In this document: piece after piece, positions 1 to 5,839 of the stretch
Layout: each line of letters starts with the position of its first letter
Position numbering within the stretch: position 1 is the stretch's first letter
DNA from: Caulobacter sp. B11
GTDB taxonomy: Bacteria > Pseudomonadota > Alphaproteobacteria > Caulobacterales > Caulobacteraceae
Reading direction: 5' to 3'
NCBI RefSeq assembly: GCF_002737765.1
Contig: NZ_PEGG01000056.1
Location: forward strand, 1 to 9,125
Length of the DNA stretch: 9,125 nt
Made by a program: the position numbers and the translations under genes
Notes under the pieces: generated by a model
Told to the model about the DNA's origin: nothing
The model's database searches: none
What the model saw: the letters and a program-made list of their open reading frames with translations, nothing else

Positions 1-327
1 CAGGGTCTTGCCCTCGCCGGTCCGCATTTCCGAAATGCCGCCGGCGTGCAGCACCATGCCGCCGACCATCTGAACGTCGAAGTGGCGCATGCCCAGCACC
101 CGCTTGGACGCCTCGCGCACGGCGGCGAAGGCCTCGTGCAGCAGGTCGTCGAGCGTCTCGCCCTTGCCGAGGCGTTCGCGGAACTCGACGGTCTTGGCCT
201 TGAGGGCCTCATCCGAAAGCGCGGCGTATTGCGGCTCCAGGGCGTTGATCTTCGAGACGCGGGCGGCCAGCGCCTTGACCTTGCGTTCGTTGGAGGAGCC
301 GAAGAGCTTTTTGGCGAAGCCGAGCAT
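1..327 (-). CDS. secA: SecA preprotein translocase ATPase, N-terminal 109 residues (cut by window edge)
   Basis: SecA is the cytoplasmic ATPase motor that pushes unfolded preproteins through the SecYEG channel. I translated the minus strand from an ATG at 327; the frame stays open to base 1, giving 109 residues that begin [20 protein letters not shown], the typical SecA amino end. Residues 81-86 (RHFDVQ) precede the nucleotide site, as in the family, and residues 101-109 (MRTGEGKTL) are the Walker A loop of nucleotide-binding domain 1, at nearly the same position as in E. coli SecA. The rest of the protein (normally 850-950 residues) lies to the left of the window. The start is set by this homology; the Shine-Dalgarno is weak (only CCGGA some 12 bases upstream). 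It is divergent from the parvulin-argJ set. The identification is secure. Confidence 0.97.
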   Translation of the reverse strand, partial: MLGFAKKLFGSSNERKVKALAARVSKINALEPQYAALSDEALKAKTVEFRERLGKGETLDDLLHEAFAAVREASKRVLGMRHFDVQMVGGMVLHAGGISEMRTGEGKTL

Positions 328-428
328 GTAGACAAAAATCCGGTGAAAATTGTGAGCCTGGTTGACGGTCTGGTGGTGCAAGGCCCCTTGCCCGCACGAC
401 ATATTCCGCCCCTAGCAGCGCGCGCGAG

Positions 429-456
429 ACTTAAGCAGCAGCCCTACCAGTGTCAA
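429..456 (-). promoter_or_regulatory. Probable housekeeping-sigma promoter of secA
   Basis: On the minus strand a perfect -35 hexamer TTGACA (456-451) is followed after 16 bases by TTAAGT (434-429). The wider -10 area reads GCTTAAGTC, close to the GCTANAWC-type -10 seen at Caulobacter vegetative promoters. Transcription would begin near 421 and leave a leader of about 94 bases before the secA ATG at 327. This is inferred from sequence only. Confidence 0.55.
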
Positions 457-581
457 CGCGAGGCCGGGCGAGGCGTGCCGCTAAAAGCGACCGAACGAGG
501 CGAATTTCTGGTCGCCGATGCCGTTAGGGCGCCTGAGGGGGCCCGCGCGGCGGCCCCGGGGCGATCCCGGCGGCGCGGCCT

Positions 582-603
582 GACCCGCCGGTCCGGACGG
601 GTC
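582..603. repeat. Inverted repeat (hairpin) in the secA/parvulin intergenic region
   Basis: GACCCG (582-587) pairs perfectly with CGGGTC (598-603) around a 10-base loop that itself contains the palindrome TCCGGA. There is no T-tract on either side, and no gene reads into it from nearby, so a simple intrinsic terminator is unlikely. It may be an RNA structure in a long leader or a protein-binding site; no function can be assigned. Confidence 0.4.
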
Positions 604-720
604 GCGCCGAGGGCCCATGCGCTGTATCGGCTCGGCCTCCACTTGACCCGCGCACGCCCATGGGCAAGTTGCATGTCCCTTGCTTCCAAAGCGCGCTAGA
701 GCCGCGCCGCAAGACCCCTG

Positions 721-735
721 CGGAGATTCATCTTG
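721..735 (+). promoter_or_regulatory. Ribosome binding site that decides the TTG start of the parvulin lipoprotein
   Basis: CGGAGA at 721-726 lies 6 bases before the TTG codon at 733. No ATG or GTG in the same frame gives both a Shine-Dalgarno and a signal peptide. Starting here yields a complete lipoprotein signal, which supports the rare start codon. Confidence 0.6.
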
Positions 736-1716
736 ATCAAGCGCGCGCGAAGCCCGGTCTGGATCGCCCTGGCCCTCACCCTGGCCCTGGCCGCCTGCGG
801 CCGCAACAAGGGCGACGAGTCACCGCCCGAGCCGGGCGACACCGCCGTGGCCACGGTCGACGGCCACACGGTGTGGGCCTCGGACGTCAAGCGCGAAGCC
901 GTGGCCCAGGGCCTGATCAGCGAGGGCGAGCCGCTCGACATCGGCTCCGACCTGTTCCGCCAGCGCCTCGACGAGGTGGTCGACCAGAAGCTGCTGGCCG
1001 CCGAGGCCCTCAAGCGCCGCCTCGACAAGGATCCGGTGGCCCAGCGCCGCTTGGCCGCCGCCCGCGAGCGGATCCTCGGCGACATGCTGGTCGAAAGCGT
1101 CGTCGAAAAGGCCGTCAACGAGAACGCCATCCGCGGCCTCTATGCCGAACAGCAGAAGCTGTCCAAGCGCTCCGAGGAGATCCGCGCCCGCCAGATCCTG
1201 GTCGCCAGCCAGGCCGAGGGCGAGGCGATCAAAAAGCTGCTGTCGACCGGCGCCTCGTTCGACGCCCTGGCCATGGAACGCTCGACCGACGCGGCCACCC
1301 GCTTCAACGGCGGCGACCTGGGCTATTTCACCGTCGACGTCATGCCCGAGGCCTATGCCCTGGCGCTCAAGGACGTCCAGAAGGGCGCCCTGGTCGGTCC
1401 CTTCGCGACCGAAGGCGGCTGGGCCGTGCTGCGCATCGAGGACAAGCGGCTGGAAGAGCCGATCACCCTGGAGGCCGCCCGTCCCCAGATCGTGCGCTTC
1501 CTGACCTATGACCAGGTACGCGACCTGCTGGAGAAGCTGCGCGGCGGCTCGAAGGTCAAGATCCTGACCGCCAAGCAGCAGGACCTGCCCGGCGCGCCCC
1601 GCGAACCGGCCTCCGCCCCGCTGACGCCGCTGGAGGGCGGCCCCACCACGCCGGCGCCGCCCGCCGCCGCGCCTTCCAACCTCGCCCCGTCGCCCGCCCC
1701 GGCCAGGAAGCCATGA
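733..1716 (+). CDS. Parvulin-like (SurA/PpiC-type) peptidyl-prolyl isomerase lipoprotein, probably catalytically degenerate
   Basis: This is a 327-residue envelope foldase/chaperone of the SurA/PrsA/PpiC type. Start: TTG at 733, chosen because CGGAGA (721-726) is correctly spaced and the first 22 residues form a lipoprotein signal: basic MIKRAR, hydrophobic core 9-20, and lipobox LAAC with lipidated Cys22. Residues 38-145 form a SurA-N-like helical region (TVDGHTVWASDVK opening, then long charged helices). Residues 150-240 form the rotamase domain, with the family motif GGDLGYF at 193-199. The histidine of the usual HILV strand is Gln154, and the usual GWHVI reads GWAVL (229-233), so both conserved histidines appear missing. 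The tail 286-327 is Pro/Ala-rich and probably disordered. It overlaps argJ by ATGA. An extracytoplasmic chaperone role near secA is an inference; the family call is firm. Confidence 0.85.
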   Translation: MIKRARSPVWIALALTLALAACGRNKGDESPPEPGDTAVATVDGHTVWASDVKREAVAQGLISEGEPLDIGSDLFRQRLDEVVDQKLLAAEALKRRLDKDPVAQRRLAAARERILGDMLVESVVEKAVNENAIRGLYAEQQKLSKRSEEIRARQILVASQAEGEAIKKLLSTGASFDALAMERSTDAATRFNGGDLGYFTVDVMPEAYALALKDVQKGALVGPFATEGGWAVLRIEDKRLEEPITLEAARPQIVRFLTYDQVRDLLEKLRGGSKVKILTAKQQDLPGAPREPASAPLTPLEGGPTTPAPPAAAPSNLAPSPAPARKP

Positions 1717-3185
1717 CCAAGACGCCCAAGCCCGCCGGCAAGACGGCGACCAAGCCCCGCGCCGCCGCCAAGGTCCCCGCCGCCCATACGCCCGCCGACC
1801 TGGCCCATCAGGTCGGGGCCAGTGTCGGCCAGGCCTTTGATCGCGCCATCGACCCCCTGACCTCGGCCCTCAAGCGCGCCAGCCAGCGCCGGGCCGACCG
1901 TTCGGCCGCGCCGGACGCCGCCACGCCCGCCGCCGCGCCGGGCAAGCCCGGCCTCGCCGTGTCACCCCTGGCCGTGCCCTTCCCGACCATTCCGCCGATC
2001 GCCGGGGTCGAGATCGCCACCGGCCGCGCGGGCTTCTACAAGCACGAGCGCGACGACCTGCTGCTGATGCGTTTCGTCGAGGGCACCAACTGCGCCGGCG
2101 TGTTCACGCGCCACGGTGTGGGTTCGGCCCCGGTGGACTGGTGCAAGCGCCAGCTGACCGCCAGCGGCGGCGCCGATGTCCGGGCCCTGGTGGTCAATGC
2201 CGGCTGCGCCAACAGCTTCACCGGCAAGCCCGGCGCCGACGCGGTGCGCCGGGTGGCCACCGCCGTGGGCAAGCGCTTCGACTGCCGCCAGCGCGACGTG
2301 ATGATGGCCTCGACCGGGGTGATCGGGGTGATCCTCGACGACAGCAAGATCACCGCCCGCCTGGCCGAGGTCGAGACCCGCCTGACGGCCGACGCCTGGG
2401 CCCAGGCCGGCGCGGCGATCATGACCACCGACACCTTCCCGAAAGGGGCCTACGCCACGGCCCTGATCGACGGGCACGAGGTGAAGATCGCCGGCATCAC
2501 CAAGGGCTCGGGCATGATCGCGCCCGACATGGCCACCATGCTGGCCTTCGTGGCCACCGACGCCGCCATCGCTCCGGCGGCCCTGCAGACCCTGGTCAGC
2601 CTCTATACCCGCACCACCTTCAACTGCGTGACAGTGGACGGCGACCGCTCGACCAACGACACGCTCCTGCTCTTCGCCACGGGCCAGGCTTCGGCCCCGA
2701 GGATCGCCAGGGCCGGCGACAAGCGCCTGGCCGACTTCCGCGAAAAGCTGGAAGGCGTGCTGCTGGACCTGGCCCTGCAGCTGGTTCGTGACGGCGAGGG
2801 CGCGACCAAGTTCGTCAAGATCACCGTCAACGGGGCGGAAAGCCCGCTGTCGGCCCGCAAGATCGCCCGCACCATCGCCGAAAGCCCGCTGGTCAAGACC
2901 GCCTTCGCCGGCGAGGACGCCAACTGGGGCCGCATCGTCATGGCCGTGGGCCGGGCCGACGAGCCGGTCAATCGCGAGAAGATCAGCATCAAGTTCGGCG
3001 ACCTCTACGCCGCCCGCGACGGTCTGGTCTCGGCCGACTATGACGAGGCGGCGATGAGCGCCTATGTCAAGAAGCCGGAGTTCGAGGTCAGCGTCGATGT
3101 CGGGGTCGGCAAGGGCTCGGCCACGGTCTGGACCTGCGACCTGACCAAGCAATATGTGGCGATCAACGGGGATTACCGGTCCTAG
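1713..3185 (+). CDS. argJ: ArgJ, bifunctional glutamate N-acetyltransferase / ornithine acetyltransferase, with N-terminal extension
   Basis: ArgJ moves the acetyl group from N-acetylornithine to glutamate, closing the cyclic arginine pathway; many ArgJ proteins also make N-acetylglutamate from acetyl-CoA. The family autocleaves between Ala and Thr into alpha and beta chains. Here the cleavage motif KGSGMIAPDMATML spans residues 264-277, with Thr275 the expected nucleophile, and STGVIG (200-205) carries the oxyanion Thr-Gly. DGDRSTNDT (309-317) and the ending YVAINGDYRS (481-490) are typical. The protein is 490 residues, about 80 longer than usual. The extra part is residues 1-85, rich in Ala, Lys and Pro, with a possible helix at 27-57. 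Canonical ArgJ sequence begins near SPLAVPFPTIPPIAG (84-98). The ATG at 1713 overlaps the parvulin stop, with AGGA at 1705-1708; a GTG at 1959 (residue 83) would give the usual length. Function is firm, start less so. Confidence 0.95.
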   Translation: MTKTPKPAGKTATKPRAAAKVPAAHTPADLAHQVGASVGQAFDRAIDPLTSALKRASQRRADRSAAPDAATPAAAPGKPGLAVSPLAVPFPTIPPIAGVEIATGRAGFYKHERDDLLLMRFVEGTNCAGVFTRHGVGSAPVDWCKRQLTASGGADVRALVVNAGCANSFTGKPGADAVRRVATAVGKRFDCRQRDVMMASTGVIGVILDDSKITARLAEVETRLTADAWAQAGAAIMTTDTFPKGAYATALIDGHEVKIAGITKGSGMIAPDMATMLAFVATDAAIAPAALQTLVSLYTRTTFNCVTVDGDRSTNDTLLLFATGQASAPRIARAGDKRLADFREKLEGVLLDLALQLVRDGEGATKFVKITVNGAESPLSARKIARTIAESPLVKTAFAGEDANWGRIVMAVGRADEPVNREKISIKFGDLYAARDGLVSADYDEAAMSAYVKKPEFEVSVDVGVGKGSATVWTCDLTKQYVAINGDYRS

Positions 3186-3187
3186 CC

Positions 3188-3643
3188 ATGGCGATCGACC
3201 TTTCCGACATCGCCGCCGTCTGCCTGGAGCAGGGCTATGTGGTCGAGGAGATCGATCGCGGCCTGGAAGTGTCTGGCGGCGAGGACGGCGGCGCCTTCTA
3301 TTTATTCCCCGAGGGCGACTGGCTGCAGGTGCGCTGCCAGGTGCTGGACCCGCAGGACCTGGATCAGGCGCGCGACCTGACGGCCTTGTTCGAGACGATC
3401 GCCCGGGTGCAGTTTCGCCTGATCGGCTGCCGGTTCGGGTTCGACGTCCTGACCGGTCTGTGGCTGGTGGAAGACCTCTATCCCGGCTTCGAGCCGGACC
3501 GCCTGCCGGCGGTGCTGGAGCAGCTGACCTTCGTCTGGACCGCCCTGGGCGCGGTGCTCGAGGCGGCGCTGAACGGGGCCATTCCCAACGATCTGGACCT
3601 CGACGCGGCCTTCGACCTGGAAGCCTCCGAACGCCCACACTGA
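3188..3643 (+). CDS. Small acidic YbjN/CesT-like protein of unknown function
   Basis: This gene encodes 151 residues and starts 2 bases after the argJ stop, so it is probably translated by coupling; the nearest purine-rich run, GGGGA at 3168-3172, is too far for a good Shine-Dalgarno. The protein is strongly acidic and has no signal peptide or membrane helix. The pattern is an opening amphipathic helix with LEQGYVVEEI (13-22), alternating strands such as FYLFPEGDWLQVRCQV (37-52), then FGFDVLTGLWLVEDLYPG (83-100) and a long C-terminal helix (103-130). This is reminiscent of the YbjN or type III chaperone (CesT) fold, which binds partner proteins, but I recognise this only by pattern. The ending PNDLDLDAAFDLEASERPH is probably flexible. 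Its placement behind argJ does not reveal a job. It converges on mnmA. It is real by codon use and position; the fold call is tentative. Confidence 0.75.
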   Translation: MAIDLSDIAAVCLEQGYVVEEIDRGLEVSGGEDGGAFYLFPEGDWLQVRCQVLDPQDLDQARDLTALFETIARVQFRLIGCRFGFDVLTGLWLVEDLYPGFEPDRLPAVLEQLTFVWTALGAVLEAALNGAIPNDLDLDAAFDLEASERPH

Positions 3644-3663
3644 CGCCCCGAGGACGCGGCGTC
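3642..3663. terminator. Possible bidirectional hairpin between convergent genes
   Basis: GACGCC (3642-3647) pairs with GGCGTC (3658-3663) around a 10-base loop. The hairpin overlaps the TGA of the small gene at 3641-3643 and the first base of the mnmA stop (3663-3665). Only 19 bases separate the two convergent genes, so any shared terminator would have to sit about here. There is no U-tract, so efficiency as an intrinsic terminator is doubtful. Confidence 0.35.
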
Positions 3664-4862
3664 TATTGCAGCCGCGTCGTGCCGGCGATGAATCCGCCGC
3701 CCAGCACCCGCTCGGGATCCGCCGGGTCGTAAAGGACGCAGGCCTGGCCGGGCGCGACGCCCTCTTCGTGGACGTCGAACAGCAGCGACACCTGGCCCTC
3801 GATCAGGGCCAGACGACCCGGCACCGGTTCGCGGGTCGAGCGCACGCGGGCCAGGACCGGGGCCCCGGCCAGGGCGGCGTCCTCCAGGCTGTCGGTCTCG
3901 CCCAGCCAGGAGCCTTCCTTCAGGGTCAGGGCCTGGGTCAGCAGGGCCTCGCGCGGACCGACGATCACCTGGCGGGCGTCGGCGTCGATGCGCACGACGA
4001 ACAGCGGATCGCCGACCGCCACGTTCAGCCCCCGGCGCTGGCCGATAGTGTAGCGGGTGACGCCCTCGTGGCGGCCCAGAACCCGGCCGTCCAGATGCAC
4101 GATGTCGCCCGGAATCGCGCCCTGCGGCCGGATGCGGTCGATCACCGTGGTGTACTTGCCCTCGGGCACGAAACAGATGTCCTGGCTGTCAGGCTTGTCG
4201 GCGATGGCCAAGCCCAGCTCGGCCGCCACGCGGCGCACCTCGCTCTTGTCTAGCCCGCCCAGCGGAAAGCGCAGGAAGTCGAGCTGGTCGCGGGTGGTGG
4301 CGAACAGGAAATAGCTCTGGTCCTTGCTCGGATCGGCGGCGCGGCGCAGCTGCGGGCGATTGCCGCCGCCGACAAAGGCGCGCTGCACATAGTGCCCCGT
4401 CGCCATCGCCTCGGCGCCCAGGTCGCGGGCCACGTCCAGCAGATCGCGGAACTTGACCGTCTGGTTGCAGCGCACGCAGGGGATTGGCGTCTCGCCGCGC
4501 AGATAGGCGTCGGCGAACTCCTCGATGACCTGTTCCTTGAAGCGGCTTTCGTAGTCCAGCACGTAGTGGGCGATGCCCAGTCGCTCGGCCGCCATCCGGG
4601 CGTCCATGATGTCCTGGCCCGCGCAGCAGGCGCCCTTCTTGGCGATGGCCGCGCCATGGTCGTAGAGCTGCAGGGTGACGCCCACCACCTCATAGCCGGC
4701 CCGGGCCAGCAGGGCGGCGGTCACGGTCGAGTCGACCCCGCCCGACATCGCCGCCACGATCCGGGTCCCGATCGGCAGGCCCACGGCGGCGCGCGCCGCC
4801 GCCACAGCGCGGTCGGTCAGTGCCGTGTCGAAAGAGGCGGTGTCGGCGTCCATCGCGGCCAT
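3663..4862 (-). CDS. mnmA: MnmA, tRNA-specific 2-thiouridylase
   Basis: MnmA adds sulfur to C2 of the wobble uridine (U34) of tRNAs for Lys, Glu and Gln, using ATP to adenylate the base and a persulfide sulfur. The 399-residue protein has the PP-loop SGGVDST at 40-46. The two reactive cysteines are expected to be Cys132 (in [11 protein letters not shown], 128-138) and Cys230 (in DSQDICFV, 225-232), aligning with E. coli Cys102 and Cys199. The tRNA-recognition stretch GHYVQR is at 156-161, and YTIGQRRGL at 271-279 marks the central domain. The segment [15 protein letters not shown] (75-89) is typical of alphaproteobacterial MnmA. The ATG at 4862 has no strong Shine-Dalgarno; a second in-frame ATG lies at 4853. 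It follows flgL on the same strand with a 44-bp gap, so it may partly depend on flagellar transcription. The identification is secure. Confidence 0.97.
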   Translation of the reverse strand: MAAMDADTASFDTALTDRAVAAARAAVGLPIGTRIVAAMSGGVDSTVTAALLARAGYEVVGVTLQLYDHGAAIAKKGACCAGQDIMDARMAAERLGIAHYVLDYESRFKEQVIEEFADAYLRGETPIPCVRCNQTVKFRDLLDVARDLGAEAMATGHYVQRAFVGGGNRPQLRRAADPSKDQSYFLFATTRDQLDFLRFPLGGLDKSEVRRVAAELGLAIADKPDSQDICFVPEGKYTTVIDRIRPQGAIPGDIVHLDGRVLGRHEGVTRYTIGQRRGLNVAVGDPLFVVRIDADARQVIVGPREALLTQALTLKEGSWLGETDSLEDAALAGAPVLARVRSTREPVPGRLALIEGQVSLLFDVHEEGVAPGQACVLYDPADPERVLGGGFIAGTTRLQ

Positions 4863-4884
4863 ATAGCGGTTCGGGCCTGCTTTT

Positions 4885-4904
4885 GCGAGGTTACCGGGCC
4901 TCGC
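4885..4904. repeat. Short stem-loop between flgL and mnmA
   Basis: GCGAGG (4885-4890) and CCTCGC (4899-4904) form a perfect 6-bp stem with an 8-base loop in the 44-bp gap between flgL and mnmA. Read as flgL mRNA it is followed by AAAA rather than a U-tract, so it is not a normal intrinsic terminator. It could protect the 3' end of flgKL RNA or be fortuitous. Confidence 0.3.
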
Positions 4905-4906
4905 GC

Positions 4907-5830
4907 CTATTTCAGGACGTTCAGCAGCGAGGAGTTCTGCAGGGACGCGAAGACCTGGGCCGAGGCCTGGACCGCCAGTTGGGCGGCCTCCATGCGGGTG
5001 ATGGCTTCGGCCATGTCGACATTGGTTATGCCGCCGACCATGCCGCTGAGGGTGTCGGCCTGGTCCTTGAGGTCGGTCTGGGCGCTTTCGAAGCGCTTCT
5101 GGATGATGCCGTTCTTGCCCTGCTCGGTCACCACGCCGGTAAAGGCGGCGTCGAACGCCGGCAGAACGCCCTTGAGGAAGTTGACCTGGGTGGTGTTCAG
5201 GGTGCCGGTGAACGGGCCATTGGCGTCGACATAGGCCTGAACCTGCTTGAACGCGTTGAACGCCGCCGTGCCGACGCCGTCGCCCAGCACGCCGGTATTG
5301 ACCGTGGTGGCCTCGTCGATCCGGTTGGAGGTCACATAGGCGTCGTTCTGGAACAGCGCGGCGGTCGACGCCGCGGCGGTCAGGTCAGCCAGAGATCCGG
5401 CCGTGGTCGTCGCCGTGTCGGTGCGGGCGCCGGAAAAGAGGTAAAGGCCATTGGACTTCGTGTTGAGGCCCTGCACCACGTCGCCGAAGCTGCTCTGCAG
5501 CTGCTGCATCAGGGTTTCGCCGCTGCCGGCCGCCATGGCGTTGGCGATGGCCTCGCGGCCGCCCCGGATTCCTTCCGAAATCTGATTGAGCGCCGAGTCC
5601 TGGATGTCCAGGCGGTTGGAGACCAGCTTGGTCTGGTCCAGGAAGCCGTCGATCTTGGCCTGGGCGCTGCGCATGGCGGTCAGCACCTCGGCGCTCTTGG
5701 CGTAGCCCTTCAGGTCGCCGGCCACCTTCTGGCTGGAGACCTGCTCGCCCATCTCGTTTTGACGGATCTGGGCGCGCATGAGGTTGGAGGTCATGACGCT
5801 GAAATTGCCGGCGGTGGAAACGCGGGTCAT
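4907..5830 (-). CDS. flgL: FlgL, flagellar hook-filament junction protein (HAP3)
   Basis: FlgL forms the second of the two thin rings joining the hook to the flagellin filament; it is exported by the flagellar type III apparatus, assembles on top of FlgK, and contacts the first flagellins. The 307 residues match the usual length (about 300-320). There is no Sec signal, as expected. The N-terminal D0/D1 helices begin [20 protein letters not shown], equivalent to the family opening MRIST. The C-terminal D0 helix (about 275-307) contains [19 protein letters not shown] and ends SLLNVLK, the flagellin-like signature. The Ala/Thr-rich middle (about 140-180) is the variable domain. The ATG at 5830 lies 9 bases after the flgK stop, with AGGG about 8 bases upstream, so it is co-transcribed with flgK. 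Flagellin itself is an alternative by fold, but size and position after flgK favour FlgL. Confidence 0.93.
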   Translation of the reverse strand: MTRVSTAGNFSVMTSNLMRAQIRQNEMGEQVSSQKVAGDLKGYAKSAEVLTAMRSAQAKIDGFLDQTKLVSNRLDIQDSALNQISEGIRGGREAIANAMAAGSGETLMQQLQSSFGDVVQGLNTKSNGLYLFSGARTDTATTTAGSLADLTAAASTAALFQNDAYVTSNRIDEATTVNTGVLGDGVGTAAFNAFKQVQAYVDANGPFTGTLNTTQVNFLKGVLPAFDAAFTGVVTEQGKNGIIQKRFESAQTDLKDQADTLSGMVGGITNVDMAEAITRMEAAQLAVQASAQVFASLQNSSLLNVLK

Positions 5831-5839
5831 GGCTTAGCC

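Larger units (their letters stand above)
328..732. other. Divergent intergenic region between secA and the parvulin gene
   Basis: This 405-bp stretch holds no gene I can support. Open frames across it have no Shine-Dalgarno and no recognisable protein. The left half contains a good vegetative promoter reading leftward into secA. The middle (about 535-605) is extremely GC-rich and contains inverted repeats, including GGGGCC...GGCCCC and a 22-bp hairpin at 582-603. The right part should hold the promoter of the parvulin-argJ genes. A TTGACC at 643-648 followed after 16 bases by CAAGTT is a weak candidate, and GCTAGAGC at 695-702 resembles the Caulobacter -10 consensus, but it lacks a well-placed -35 box. 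Confidence 0.6.

Noticed and set aside
46..699. Plus-strand open frame crossing the secA start and the intergenic region
   Set aside because: Its first part is antisense to conserved SecA sequence, and the rest has no recognisable protein or Shine-Dalgarno.
1962..3638. Long minus-strand open frame opposite argJ and the small acidic gene
   Set aside because: It is a shadow of argJ; Arg/Gly/Pro-rich with no domain and no ribosome binding site.
4885..4904. Stem-loop as an intrinsic terminator of flgKL
   Set aside because: The stem is only 6 bp and is followed by A residues rather than U on the flgL transcript.
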